A stretch of DNA of 64,000 nucleotides from Phymorhynchus buccinoides (GCA_017654935.2 CM065710.1:7077956-7141955), one strand, 5' to 3'; shown: positions 29,901 through 34,483, counted from the stretch's first letter. The notes: generated by a model not told the origin, from the letters alone. Numbers and translations are program-made.

Positions 29901-31636
29901 TCCATCTTGGACCTGGAAACATAATGCAACGTTAAACCGTATCTTCAACAAAATGGGGCAATTTATGTTCATTTTTGTTTCTCAGGAACTAATAAAGATA
30001 TCTACATGAAATGTTGCACACTGATGCCAAACATGACCCTGACCATATATGCCAAATTTGAAGACTCTGTGTGAAGGCACTATGAAATTATGGAGTCCAC
30101 CTAAAAATAAATCACACAAAATCTTAGCCCCTCGACAGCACTGGATTCAAGTACTGCATGGTGATGCTGATAATTTGTCCACTTTCCTAAGACATCAAAG
30201 AGTGCAATGGTCATAAAATTAGCATGTCTGAGTTGTTAACTCGCGTTCTTTGTCTCAAGCGAGATCCTATGAATTTTTTACTATTGTTTGATGATGTGAT
30301 TTTTTTTTTAGGTGGACTCCATACTTTCACAGTGCCTTCACACAGTCTTGTATGTATGGCCAGGGTCATGTTCTGCATCACTGTGCAACATTTCATGTAG
30401 ATATCTTTATTAGTTCCTGACAAACAAAAATGAACATAAATTGCCCCCAAAACATGCAGTGTGTCACCTTAAGACCTACTTCTCTGAGACATTCAGACCT
30501 GTTTACCCTTATAATGAAAAACCCGGAATTTGCAACAAAAAACCCCGGAATTTGAGAACAAAAACCGGAATTCACATGATCTGTACACGACTCGCGATAA
30601 AGCGGTTTCTTCTTCTTCTCCTTTCCGCGAACATCGGCGTCGATTTTCAATATTGTGATGATTTCTTGGCTCAATTTTGCCAGAAAAGTTTTATTAGTAA
30701 ATTCAGTCACTAATTCTTAGTCAATTTTAGTATAAAACAAGCTGGAAAAAGCAAAATACCTGGAAATGTCCACGATGGGACAGAGAAAAATCACTCGGCC
30801 GCGGATCGGCGGATGCCAAGTTGCAACTCGGCGCCATCGCGATCAATTTTCCGTTGAAAACTTCAAAATTCTCACATCATCGTATTTTCCAGTGATAATA
30901 TAATCTAAATTGACTCATTTCAAGCCCTAATTACAATCTCTACCATTAAAAAAACTGCCTGGAAAGCTCTTCGAATCGACAGTAAAAGTCTGGCCGCCAT
31001 TTGCTCAGTCCCGAAATAGATCGACCAAAATAAAAAATATTATTTCACCCCTTTAACCAATGAAAATGCAGCATTTAATGCATGTGACGTCAAGCACAAC
31101 CCCTTTTCTGATGACGTAGCGTGTTAGGTACACGTTTCGGTCAACCCTTGCGTCTTTTCCTACGAACGGAAACAAATAATAGACGTTTTTTCGAAATCCG
31201 GAATTTTCAGCGTTCACCCGGAATTTACTATTTTACCCGGAAATTTTAGCAAATTTCCGGAATAATTCCGGCTAAACCGGAATGGTAAACAGGTCTGGAC
31301 ATTGCCCTTCCTTGTAAGTATTAAAATTACATCCCTATACAAACAACTCCCTCCCACTTAAGACCTTATTTTGGATGATTTTTCAAGGTCTTCAAAGGGA
31401 GGTTCCATTGCTTTCAAATACTGCCAGATCCAGTATGAATTTCTTGGACTCCGCATTGTGCTTGGAGAGAAGATCGCTGCTAATCTGTGGGAATGTATTT
31501 CTAGATTTGAGATTTGTGTGTGCTTACTTACTTACCTCTGTTTCAAATACTCTGCCAGATCCAGCATGAATTTCTTGGACTCTGCATTGTGTTTGGAGAG
31601 AAGATCGCTGCCTGCAGAGCTGAGAATGTCAGGACT
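8872..31636 (-). CDS. PSTPIP-like F-BAR domain protein, split gene (11 recognised exon pieces)
   Basis: This spans a gene whose exons are listed separately. Joined on the minus strand, the pieces 31636-31536, 29912-29838, 27330-27189, 26224-26162, 23098-22994, 21104-21059, 16594-16515, 15190-15092, 13086-12990, 9384-9175 and 8885-8872 give 1032 nt with compatible phases. The product aligns by eye, almost without gaps, with the F-BAR domain of PSTPIP1/PSTPIP2. It includes 'KTYRHKCREKD', 'LEEVHLEWERE', 'FLRAEMWSTVNRLS' and 'APVVYQNYYD'. By family knowledge these proteins form curved dimers on membranes and recruit PEST-type tyrosine phosphatases to actin. The Trp of 'EMW' aligns with PSTPIP1 W232 (phosphatase binding), and a Glu aligns with E250. 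No SH3 domain is visible, and the short exon with the start Met was not found (expected upstream of 31636). At about 343 residues plus the missing start, it is PSTPIP2-like in size. Its 5' exons are repeated in inverted orientation at 56466-61922. Confidence 0.85.
8963..9118. mobile_element. Palindromic MITE with 'ggactataaggcg' termini
   Basis: The left end 'accatatttttctgactata' and the right end 'ttatagtccgaaaaatatg' are inverted repeats. It lies between exon J and the tentative last exon. Relatives occur near 14786-14860, 18962, 24455, 25160, 29000 and in the right arm. Confidence 0.7.
9175..9384 (-). CDS. PSTPIP-like exon J (YQNYYD motif, Pro/Gln-rich tail)
   Basis: A pyrimidine-rich acceptor ends 'aaaacag' and the donor is 'CATG|gtgaga'. 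It encodes (A)PVVYQNYYDSGG, then a low-complexity tail with five Pro, 'RRSPAPIPSPS', six Gln and 'HQQSSMMEGGSAFYSSVH'. 'PAPVPYQNYYD' follows the F-BAR domain in PSTPIP1, so this anchors the exon. The poly-Gln block is coded by a CAA-type run (plus-strand tgttgttg) that may vary in length. 210 bp. Confidence 0.82.
9385..9920. other. Intron, no recognised element
   Basis: A small inverted repeat ('gatgttatgct' near 9650 and 'agcataacat' near 9712) is the only structure seen. Confidence 0.4.
9921..10388. mobile_element. hAT-like MITE, CAGGCATCAGAA termini
   Basis: It starts CAGGCATCAGAA and ends TTCTGATGCCTG, a perfect 12-bp inverted terminus. The body is the inverted counterpart of 1289-1772. 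No clear target duplication. Confidence 0.7.
10393..10842. mobile_element. Degenerate copy of the CAGCACCACGAAAGG element
   Basis: It begins 'gacccagcaccacgaaaaggac', like the terminus of 17841-18675, and has a decayed right end near 10842 ('atggtcattatgacact'). Confidence 0.5.
10843..11925. other. Intron, little recognised
   Basis: It contains a short GA tract (11455-11480), a SINE-like scrap ('catccggcacaacacggcctact', about 11183) and a possible single terminus 'caggcatggtag' at 11233 of the hAT-like group. No exon evident. Confidence 0.4.
11926..12172. mobile_element. Fold-back element with telomere-like repeats in its loop
   Basis: Outer arms 'cgcatgaaaaaaggtagctc' and 'gagctacctattttcatgcg' are inverted. 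Inner arms 'accacaaatttcacttttt' and 'aaaaagtgacatttgtggt' are inverted too. The loop at 12032-12064 is CCCTAA-type repeat. Confidence 0.72.
12032..12064. repeat. Telomere-like (CCCTAA)n, about 5 units
   Basis: It reads 'aaccctaaccctaaccct' then 'atccctaaccct'. It forms the apex of the fold-back element. Confidence 0.85.
12513..12953. mobile_element. hAT-like MITE, CAGGGAATGGTAG...CTACCATGCCTG
   Basis: The termini are inverted with one or two mismatches. The right end carries 'cgcggattttccgcgattcg', also found in 16269-16461. It ends 37 bp from the donor of exon I. Confidence 0.65.
12990..13086 (-). CDS. F-BAR exon I
   Basis: Acceptor 'ctgtccag' and donor 'CCTG|gtcaga'. It encodes SCERVRTVLETCDVDQDIHS...GTKRP plus one nt. 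It aligns with PSTPIP1 '[21 protein letters not shown]', including the Glu equivalent to E250. The split Ala codon joins exon J to give 'KRPAPVVYQNYYD'. Confidence 0.88.
13265..13668. mobile_element. piggyBac-like MITE split by a U2-headed SINE
   Basis: TTAA and CCCTTTCACC at 13265 pair with GGTGAAAGGGTTAA ending at 13668. The body matches 1-245 once 13401-13555 is removed. Confidence 0.75.
13401..13545 (+). mobile_element. SINE-like element with U2 snRNA-derived head
   Basis: Inserted in the MITE with a 10-bp target duplication, ACTTCCCAAG, at 13391-13400 and 13546-13555. Near its start it has 'atcgcttctcgggctttttg' followed by gctaaga, which is the U2 snRNA 5' end with two extra bases. The tail shares 'cagcccgtcgtac' and 'gcgacgttaaa' with the 5S-U2 elements. 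Confidence 0.8.
13669..13989. other. Unassigned; short ORFs on minus strand
   Basis: Minus-strand frames contain 'SMYDVLINNE' and 'KKSVTVEDEAREFAF'. I do not recognise a family, and frameshifts separate them. It may be a decayed transposon ORF. Confidence 0.3.
13990..14445 (-). mobile_element. tRNA-derived SINE (second head type)
   Basis: On the minus strand the head reads 'ggtggcagagtggttaagac' (box A) and 'ggttcgaatcccggcc' (box B). Its core near 14040-14110 ('cacagagacttatctctg', 'ggagagcacgtcactgc') is shared with the other SINE family. Confidence 0.75.
14348..14435 (-). tRNA. tRNA-like SINE head, not a functional tRNA
   Basis: It resembles a Leu/Ser-type tRNA 5' half with A and B boxes, but it is joined to the SINE body. 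Given only to locate the head. Confidence 0.5.
14648..14698. repeat. Inverted repeat arm, upstream of exon H region
   Basis: 'ttttgaagcattttaacgtg' and 'agtattcgtcgtatc' recur inverted at 15265-15317 with about two mismatches over 50 bp. Exon H lies in the 570-bp loop. Confidence 0.8.
15092..15190 (-). CDS. F-BAR exon H
   Basis: Acceptor 'ttcccag' and donor 'GACGAG|gtaaat'. Exactly 33 codons, EFQSSDEEQIAFLRAEMWST through AVDVDE. The Trp aligns with PSTPIP1 W232, the residue reported to bind PEST phosphatases. The exon lies between two arms of a roughly 50-bp inverted repeat (14648-14698 and 15265-15317). Confidence 0.88.
15265..15317. repeat. Inverted repeat arm, other side of exon H
   Basis: The reverse complement of 14648-14698. 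Confidence 0.8.
15346..15375. repeat. (CA)n microsatellite
   Basis: A pure CA run. A shorter one lies at 15210-15227. Confidence 0.9.
15475..15765 (-). mobile_element. tRNA-derived SINE, internally deleted
   Basis: Same family as 2050-2460. The head on the minus strand reads 'gagtggcacagtggtatcgc' and 'gagttcgaacctgag'. Confidence 0.72.
15880..16153 (-). mobile_element. tRNA-derived SINE, second copy in cluster
   Basis: It includes 'gggcacacaggacctcggtt', the block 'cgaaagactccacgttcagac' and a tRNA-like head ending at 16153. It has the same orientation as its neighbours. Confidence 0.72.
16165..16503 (-). mobile_element. tRNA-derived SINE split by a hAT-like MITE
   Basis: The SINE stops at 'tttacttgaca' (16268) and resumes at 'ttgacaggaggcgaacgcat' after the MITE at 16269-16461. 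Confidence 0.72.
16269..16461. mobile_element. hAT-like MITE CAGGCATGGTAG...CTACCATGCCTG with 6-bp TSD
   Basis: Perfect inverted termini. The target duplication TTGACA flanks it at 16263-16268 and 16462-16467. The right end carries 'gcggattttccgcgattcgc'. Confidence 0.8.
16515..16594 (-). CDS. F-BAR exon G
   Basis: Acceptor 'ccaccacag' and donor 'TGCAAG|gtaagt'. It encodes (D)TAYKNSVVALEEVHLEWERE...HACK, aligned with PSTPIP1 '[21 protein letters not shown]'. A five-copy 36-bp tandem repeat sits just upstream in the intron, about 30 bp from the acceptor. Confidence 0.88.
16622..16803. repeat. 36-bp tandem repeat, 5 copies
   Basis: The unit is 'aaatagtgattacatcatcc' followed by ctaacacgcacacaac, nearly identical in all copies. 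It lies in the intron next to exon G. Confidence 0.95.
17290..17386 (+). mobile_element. LINE or SINE 3' tail with (AAT)n
   Basis: 'attgtaaacgcctaaagca' and 'gattaggcgtcccaaatg' followed by about ten AAT units resemble the 3' end at 35635-35695 ('attgtaagcgcttagggc'). Confidence 0.5.
17841..18675. mobile_element. TIR element of 0.83 kb, termini ATGTGACCYAGCACCACG...
   Basis: About 38 bp of inverted termini, with the continuation 'aaagggacatta', match between 17841 and 18675 with two mismatches. No transposase ORF. A hAT-like element is nested at 18398-18615. Confidence 0.75.
18398..18615. mobile_element. hAT-like MITE CAGGGCTCCCA...GGGAACCCTG with 6-bp TSD
   Basis: Flanked by CCATTG at 18392-18397 and 18616-18621. 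The body contains 'gcagggggtcccaggga' and 'ctgggaccctctat', the family that forms the satellite at 23.5-24.4 kb. Confidence 0.8.
18690..18938 (-). mobile_element. tRNA-derived SINE (third head type)
   Basis: The minus-strand head reads 'cgtggtcgagtggttagagc' then 'gcgggttcgagtcc', A- and B-box-like. The body extends to about 18690. Confidence 0.7.
18962..19700. mobile_element. 'tataaggcgc' MITE carrying a nested element
   Basis: The left half 'accgtattctacggactac' and the right half 'cgtttcttactattttacta' are parts of the family at 8963-9118, separated by 19024-19639. Confidence 0.6.
19024..19639 (-). mobile_element. hAT-like element with a fragment of a zinc-finger ORF
   Basis: Inverted termini CAGAGCTGATTCTAG and 5-bp flanking TATTA duplications (19019-19023, 19640-19644). 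The minus strand encodes 'MKRVATLLDFDFRGG' and 'RFQDDWLKKWPWLSKMESGG' followed by MQC. This resembles the N-terminal 'W..kfPWL...gM.C..C' region of hAT-related zinc-finger proteins. The rest of a transposase is missing. Confidence 0.6.
20065..20143 (+). CDS. Weak candidate first exon (unknown gene)
   Basis: ATG at 20065 opens MRLERGGGEMIEDLRLELLA then FQDTMG, ending at a consensus donor ggct|gtaagtac. A CCAAT-like 'ctgattggcc' lies about 85 bp upstream. It is within a PSTPIP-like intron on the opposite strand. No matching downstream exon was found. Confidence 0.2.
20380..20419. repeat. (TC)n microsatellite
   Basis: A pure run of about 20 TC units. Confidence 0.92.
20420..21058. other. Intron, no recognised element except a MITE end
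   Basis: Mostly unique sequence. 'gcgtcttacagtccgcacaa' near 21020 is a decayed 'tataaggcgc' MITE terminus. Confidence 0.4.
21059..21104 (-). CDS. F-BAR exon F
   Basis: A micro-exon of 46 bp with acceptor 'gttgcag' and donor 'GCAG|gtaagc'. It encodes ARSKKEKTDEESVKA plus one nucleotide of an Asp codon completed by the next exon. It aligns with the PSTPIP1 'SQNKARQCKDSATEAE' region. Confidence 0.82.
21202..21938. mobile_element. pogo/Tigger-like non-autonomous element
   Basis: Inverted termini CAGTGGAGTCC and GGACTCCACTG are flanked by TA. Inner repeats of 'ttcgttat' type follow both ends, as in Tigger-like elements. No intact transposase. Confidence 0.72.
22341..22425 (-). tRNA. tRNA-like gene or tRNA-derived SINE head
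   Basis: On the minus strand it reads 'gatagctcattggtagagtg' (A box) and 'ggtccgattctcggc' (B box), followed by a run of eight T. Acceptor-stem pairing is poor at three positions and the anticodon stem does not pair, so it is probably a pseudogene or SINE. Confidence 0.5.
22668..22684. repeat. (CA)n microsatellite
   Basis: A short CA run in the intron. Confidence 0.85.
22994..23098 (-). CDS. F-BAR exon E
   Basis: Acceptor 'ttttttcag' and donor 'GATAAG|gttagt'. It encodes 35 codons, from LSKTYRHKCREKDQAKDQYD to VKELDK. It matches the PSTPIP1 'KKTYEQKCRDADDAEQAF' segment, one of the most diagnostic parts of the family. Phase 0 at both ends, 105 bp. Confidence 0.9.
23238..23456. mobile_element. 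piggyBac-like MITE, second family
   Basis: TTAACCCCTTGACTGCCAGA at the left and GGCAGTCAAGGGGTTAA at the right, with TTAA ends. Related copies: 24927-25152 and 62925-63147. Confidence 0.75.
23466..24430. repeat. Satellite array grown from a hAT-like MITE
   Basis: It starts as a normal CAGGGCTCCCAGGG element. From about 23684 it continues as nine head-to-tail units of 87-90 bp (the last two about 108 bp), each 'cacaatgccactgggaccct' ... 'gattgggagccctgag'. The open frames through it are periodic artefacts. Confidence 0.9.
24578..24618. repeat. (TTGA)n microsatellite
   Basis: About nine TTGA units. Mirror copy at 63440-63482. Confidence 0.9.
24812..24926. repeat. Dispersed repeat 'cataatccggcg...gagcatccatg'
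   Basis: It shares 'ttctcaaattctcataatcc', 'gccggctc' and 'caggacaccc' with 26960-27050. Confidence 0.6.
24927..25152. mobile_element. piggyBac-like MITE, second family
   Basis: TTAACCCCTTGACTGCCA ... TGGCAGTCAAGGGATTAA. It contains a small central palindrome 'gatgacatcactgatgatg'. Confidence 0.75.
25160..25266. mobile_element. 'tataaggcgc'-type MITE remnant
   Basis: 'gttatagtttcttactatat' and 'cttatagtccgtaaaatac' match the family's inner and terminal parts. Mirror at 62808-62905. Confidence 0.6.
25302..26158. repeat. Long imperfect (CT)n tract, about 0.85 kb
   Basis: A nearly pure pyrimidine strand with CTTTCG and TCTCGC interruptions. It ends 3 bp from the donor of exon D. The Ser/Leu-rich and Arg/Glu-rich frames are not genes. 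Confidence 0.97.
26162..26224 (-). CDS. F-BAR exon D
   Basis: Acceptor 'ctgtctcag' and donor 'TCT|gtaagtg'. It encodes 21 codons, VEERLKRTHNQKLTQHKNMM plus S, aligned with PSTPIP1 '[20 protein letters not shown]'. The donor lies directly against the 0.85-kb CT tract, so the following intron opens with a very long purine run on the coding strand. Confidence 0.85.
26397..26649 (-). repeat. Dispersed repeat 'taactaagaaatagttagg...ggtatcccc', copy 1
   Basis: About 250 bp with conserved 'agaacttccagaaggtgggg' and 'gcaaaagaccccccggtatc' on the minus strand. Copies at 28002, 34484 and in the right arm. Probably a short non-autonomous element. Confidence 0.65.
26648..26720. repeat. Dispersed repeat 'ctcctgggaaatttcaaaaa'
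   Basis: It recurs at 24620-24680. It is linked to a 'ggggcggccc' or 'ggggccgccc' block in both. Confidence 0.55.
26829..26948. repeat. (GT)n microsatellite
   Basis: About 120 bp of GT. The right arm has an interrupted CA version at 61137-61250. Confidence 0.95.
27189..27330 (-). CDS. F-BAR exon C
   Basis: Acceptor 'gccgacag|t' and donor 'GAGATG|gtaagc'. It encodes 47 full codons, beginning VLEVAWNCLRGEL and ending EVTARREM. It aligns with PSTPIP1 'SLRASFDSLKQQ...FRERQKEQRKK'. It is GC-rich relative to its flanks and identical in the right arm. 142 bp. Confidence 0.88.
27483..27545. repeat. Retroelement-like tail with (ATATG)n
   Basis: 'aaggcttcaaaagcctac' followed by 'gatatgatatgatatgat'. 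A similar tail lies at 36350-36412, suggesting a retroelement 3' end. Confidence 0.5.
28002..28215 (-). repeat. Dispersed repeat 'taactaag...ggtatcccc', copy 2
   Basis: Same conserved blocks as 26397-26649, ending in a 'gagctcctccgaaatc' variant. Confidence 0.62.
28386..28500. repeat. G/T-rich tract (GGGGTGGGT)n
   Basis: About 115 bp of clustered G runs, a strong quadruplex candidate. The mirror is CCCCACC-rich at 59585-59695. Confidence 0.9.
28749..28933. mobile_element. hAT-like MITE CAGGCATGGGAATTGTC...
   Basis: Inverted termini 'caggcatgggaattgtc' and 'gacaattcccatgcctg', with a 5-bp ATGTG duplication. It contains three 'gaagtatttagtaacaa' repeats and 'cgcggaaatccgcgaattcg'. Confidence 0.8.
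29154..29258. repeat. (TAG)n microsatellite
   Basis: Imperfect AGT triplets. Mirror at 58845-58945. Confidence 0.92.
29265..29460. repeat. Dispersed repeat, copy of 6680-6900
   Basis: Shares the ordered blocks listed for 6680-6900, reversed. Confidence 0.6.
29838..29912 (-). CDS. F-BAR exon B
   Basis: Acceptor 'tttccag|g' and donor 'GG|gtcagtg'. It encodes (R)SKMEMEYSKALGQL...DRPVV(G), matching the PSTPIP1 'AEERYGKELVQIAR' helix. It enters in phase 2 and leaves in phase 2. 75 bp. Confidence 0.85.
29951..30448. mobile_element. Fold-back element with about 160-bp arms
   Basis: 'ggggcaatttatgttcattt' at the left is inverted at the right end. Further inside, 'ggtggactccata' pairs with 'atggagtccacc'. 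The loop is about 180 bp. It starts 39 bp from exon B. Confidence 0.82.
30494..31297. mobile_element. hAT-like element CAGACCTGTTTACC, 0.8 kb, 6-bp TSD
   Basis: 14-bp inverted termini, with GACATT duplicated at 30488-30493 and 31298-31303. Internal blocks such as 'ttctcacatcatcgta' are shared with 1289-1772 and 9921-10388, so they are relatives. No transposase found. Confidence 0.82.
31310..31411. mobile_element. Truncated Tigger-like MITE
   Basis: 'caactccctcccacttaaga' (left part) and 'aaagggaggttccattg' (right) resemble the element at 40424-40602. It abuts the exon A duplicate. Confidence 0.55.
31412..31482 (-). pseudogene. Partial tandem duplicate of F-BAR exon A
   Basis: About 70 bp nearly identical to 31541-31612 of exon A lie about 55 bp downstream in the following intron, in the same orientation. 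It carries three or four substitutions and a 2-nt deletion that shifts the frame before the donor region, and the parental donor is not preserved. A MITE-like sequence abuts its far end at 31412. The same copy exists in the right arm at about 56620-56690, so it predates the separation of the arms. It is probably a dead duplicate; use as an alternative exon is possible but unsupported. Confidence 0.75.
31536..31636 (-). CDS. F-BAR exon A (first recognised; N-terminal helix)
   Basis: The acceptor is 'gttgcag' just before 31636 and the donor 'AG|gtaagt' follows 31536. It encodes 33 codons plus 2 nt, starting SPDILSSAG and ending AEYLKQ(R). It aligns with the PSTPIP1 stretch ending 'MEELLRQR'. 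It begins in phase 0 and ends in phase 2, matching the next exon. An initiator Met is absent, so at least one short upstream exon is missing. A second in-frame 'cag' could serve as an alternative acceptor about 25 nt inside. Confidence 0.85.
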
Positions 31637-31677
31637 CTGCAACAACACATGTACAAACATTAAAGGCACGACCGGAC

Positions 31678-31685
31678 TATAAAAG
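31678..31685 (+). promoter_or_regulatory. TATA-box-like motif
   Basis: TATAAAAG on the plus strand, followed by GC-rich sequence and a 'gatccctgggatc' palindrome near 31808. It sits 42 bp upstream of exon A but points away from that gene. It may belong to a retroelement fragment, and no transcript start is supported. Confidence 0.25.
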
Positions 31686-31837
31686 AGGGGAGGCGCTGAG
31701 CGCACGCCGCATTTGAATCACAGCTGGCGAGAGAGACGGTTTGCCATTCTTTGTTCCCTGTTGTGCGAGCCACCGCGAGGCAGAGCTTTTCTGACGAGAA
31801 AGACCCGATCCCTGGGATCGGTTGTTTTCCCTTTAAC

Positions 31838-31953
31838 ACACAGATACAGACACAGATACACACACACACACATTCGCAGACATTCACTCGTCATAGCTAT
31901 ACACATGTACACAAAAACACATGTGCACATGCCAGCACACACAACACAAGCAT

Positions 31954-31993
<40 letters not shown>

Positions 31994-32044
31994 AACACAC
32001 ACATACGCACACACACACACACACACACACATGCACGCACGCAC

Positions 32045-32084
<40 letters not shown>

Positions 32085-32340
32085 AACACACACACGCGCG
32101 CAAACACACACATACACTTGTGAACAAACACACACACACACACACACACACACAGTGGCACATACTCACATGCAAACACACACACATAGACACACACACA
32201 CACACAGTTAACACACACACACACACACTTAACACACACACACAATACAGGCATGCACGCACACGCACACGCACACGCATGGTAACATGCACACACACGC
32301 ACATACACACACAGTTCACACACACATACACACGTGTATA
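31838..32340. repeat. (CA)n-rich tract with 'cagttaacac' interruptions
   Basis: About 500 bp of CA with recurrent GTTAAC and CATACA variants. Mirror GT tract at 55750-56260. Confidence 0.95.
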
Positions 32341-32344
32341 CACA

Positions 32345-32965
32345 AGCATGGGAATTGGAAACGTTTTTTAAATAGGCTGAAAAGTGGGGGGTCTGGGGGC
32401 CGCAGAAGGCCCCTAGTAGGGGTCCAGGGGGTAACGCTGAAGCTTTTTTTGGTGATTGAAGCCCTAAAACAGCTTTAGAACAGCTAAATTTAGTGTGTGT
32501 TTTTTAAGCAAACTATGCTAAGATAACCCCCTCCTCTGCACCCTTCTATTCATTTCCGTCGACCGATGTCGCATTTTCAGATTACTGTGAACATTCTGAA
32601 TTTACGTTCACAGGATCATAACGTACCATGAACTTTTATTTTGTATGTGCATTTGACAATAAACTGACCCTGAACCTATCCCAAACCCTATTTCTAACCC
32701 TAACCCTAAGTGAATGCGACAGCGGTTTCAGGAGGTGAGGGTTAGGATTAGGATTAGGATTAGGGTTAGGGTTAGGGATAAGTTTAGGGTCAGTTTAGTG
32801 TCAGCGGTAATCTGAGAATGCGACAGCAGTCGACAGAACAGCCTGAAATGAATGGAAGGGGGCAGAGGAGGGGTCTTTTCTTCACATAAATTTGCCTTTT
32901 TTCTTATTTTTTTCCCGGTGGACAGACTTTTTTTTCTGCACAAATTTGGCAGACAATTCCCATCC
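32345..32965. mobile_element. Large fold-back element, telomere-like repeats at the apex
   Basis: The ends 'catgggaattg' and 'caattcccat' are inverted. Inner arms pair: 'ccccctcctctgcaccctt' with 'gggggcagaggagggg', and 'gatgtcgcattttcagatta' with 'taatctgagaatgcgacag'. The apex (32686-32790) has CCCTAA repeats on one side and TTAGGG/TTAGGA repeats on the other. Confidence 0.8.
32686..32790. repeat. Inverted telomere-like repeats (CCCTAA / TTAGGG)
   Basis: 'aaccctaaccctaa' then, after about 30 bp, 'ggattaggattagggttagg'. They form the tip of the fold-back hairpin. Confidence 0.85.
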
Positions 32966-33006
32966 ACGATACATATATGTACACACACACACACACACAC
33001 ACACAC

Positions 33007-33217
33007 CAGGGCTCCCAGGGACCCCCATTTGGGGGTCTATGAAGTACTAAAATTCTAAATGTGCAGGGGGTCCCTAAGGGATGCACTAGAAAAAAACATT
33101 TTTAGCATTCGCAATGCCACTGGGACCCTCTATCAGGATCATGCCTCTAGGACCCTCTATACTGTAAGTGAAGGAATCCCTAGGACCCCTTGTTTTGCGA
33201 GACGATTGGGAGCCCTG
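33007..33217. mobile_element. hAT-like MITE CAGGGCTCCCA...GGGAGCCCTG
   Basis: A complete element inside a CA tract, flanked by CA on both sides, so its target duplication cannot be told from the repeat. Confidence 0.8.
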
Positions 33218-33249
<32 letters not shown>

Positions 33250-33280
33250 TACACACACACACACACAACACCCCCCCCCC

Positions 33281-33314
<34 letters not shown>

Positions 33315-33399
33315 TAACGCACACAACACACACACACACAAACAGTTTAACACACACGCACACATACACACACACACATACACACACAAACAGTTAACG

Positions 33400-33431
<32 letters not shown>

Positions 33432-33449
33432 TAACACACACACACACAC
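33218..33449. repeat. (CA)n tract
   Basis: CA with 'aaacagttaac' interruptions and a C run at 33270-33280. Confidence 0.93.
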
Positions 33450-33897
33450 TGCAAACCAGGAAGTCACTTGCTGAACTGCATCAGTTGTTTTTATCAAAGC
33501 ACTCCAACATATCCTGATACTGTTACTAGTGTTAGTGGGTGGACAATCCCAAACAGGATACAAACAACAGCAAGGCAGATGAAACTCAAAAGTTACAATT
33601 GGGTTTGAACTTATAAATGAGACACCAAGTTATGAGCAGAAGCTTTGGAACGTCTAAATTTCTAATCATCATAAAAGTAAAAGCACAGCTGCTCTTGCTC
33701 CAAAAATCACTGACAACACAGGTGGGAGTCCAGGCTTCACAACCAACCTAAATTCAATCATTTATTTTGATTTTCAGATTTTGGTCTTAGTGCAACACTG
33801 GAAGTTCAGTTTAACGTCGCGTATCGGCTTTCACCATGTACGACGGGCTGAACAAACCAACCAGGGCATAAACAAAAATTTATGTTCTTTAATCACT

Positions 33898-33924
33898 GTC
33901 TTAGCCAAAAGGCCGAGAAGCGAT
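33898..33924 (-). ncRNA. U2 snRNA 5'-end fragment
   Basis: 'atcgcttctcggccttttgg' plus CTAAGA equals the conserved U2 start. The rest of U2 (branch-site pairing region, Sm site) is absent. Confidence 0.8.
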
Positions 33925-33933
33925 CAAAATCAA

Positions 33934-34052
33934 TGCCAACAGCACCTGGTGTTCCCAGGCGGTCACCCATCCAAGTACTGACCAGGCCCGACGTTGCTTA
34001 ACTTCGGTGATCGGACGAGAACCGGTGTTTTGAACGTGGTATGGCCGTTGTC
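33934..34052 (-). rRNA. 5S rRNA-like sequence within a SINE (probably not a functional gene)
   Basis: About 119 nt from 'gacaacggccataccacg' to 'caggtgctgttggc' fits 5S rRNA over its whole length. There is no T-run terminator directly after it; U2-like sequence follows instead. Confidence 0.75.
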
Positions 34053-34086
34053 AAAATCAGAGCCGTGCATTTATATTATAAACTCA

Positions 34087-34329
34087 TTAACCCTATAGCC
34101 GCCAGCCATTTTTCAGAAAACAATTCCCATTAAACTTACCTGGGTAGAGAAAAAAATATGTCTGTAATATTGGGGATTCTGTGACATATTTAAAGCAAGG
34201 CCTATCCTTACCTCCCAAAATTAACAAAATTGGGTCTTTGGATAGCAGACCCTGATTTGATGCCTTTTAGTGACATGGGTGTTAAATCACTGTGGTGCAA
34301 AAATGCAACGTTGGTGGTGAAAGGGTTAA
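34087..34329. mobile_element. piggyBac-like MITE, first family
   Basis: TTAACCCTATAGCCGCCAG at the left, GGTGGTGAAAGGGTTAA at the right. Mirror at 53669-53915, with decayed ends. Confidence 0.72.
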
Positions 34330-34483
34330 CAGTCGACTCACTATCACTGAAATGTTTAAACTGGTTGGGGGGGTTTTCCAGACTGAGACCTCTGAGCCTT
34401 CTTCTTCTTCTTCTTCTTCTTCGTTCGCTCAGACGGTTTCCTGTCATATGAGCGTAGATGCATCATGCTGCCGTTATGCGCCT

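Larger units (their letters stand above)
33784..34052 (-). mobile_element. 5S rRNA-U2 snRNA chimeric SINE-like element
   Basis: Reading the minus strand: a 5S rRNA-like head (34052-33934), then TTTTG, the U2 5' end (33924-33898), and a tail with 'cagcccgtcgtac' and 'gcgacgttaaactgaac'. The 5S internal promoter region is preserved ('aagttaagcaacgtcgggcc', 'gatgggtgaccgcctggg'). No clear flanking duplication. The U2-only relative at 13401-13545 has one, which shows the family moves. Confidence 0.78.

Noticed and set aside
33934..34052. Functional 5S rRNA gene
   Set aside because: No terminator follows, it is fused to U2 and a SINE tail, and the right-arm copy is altered. Treated as an element head.
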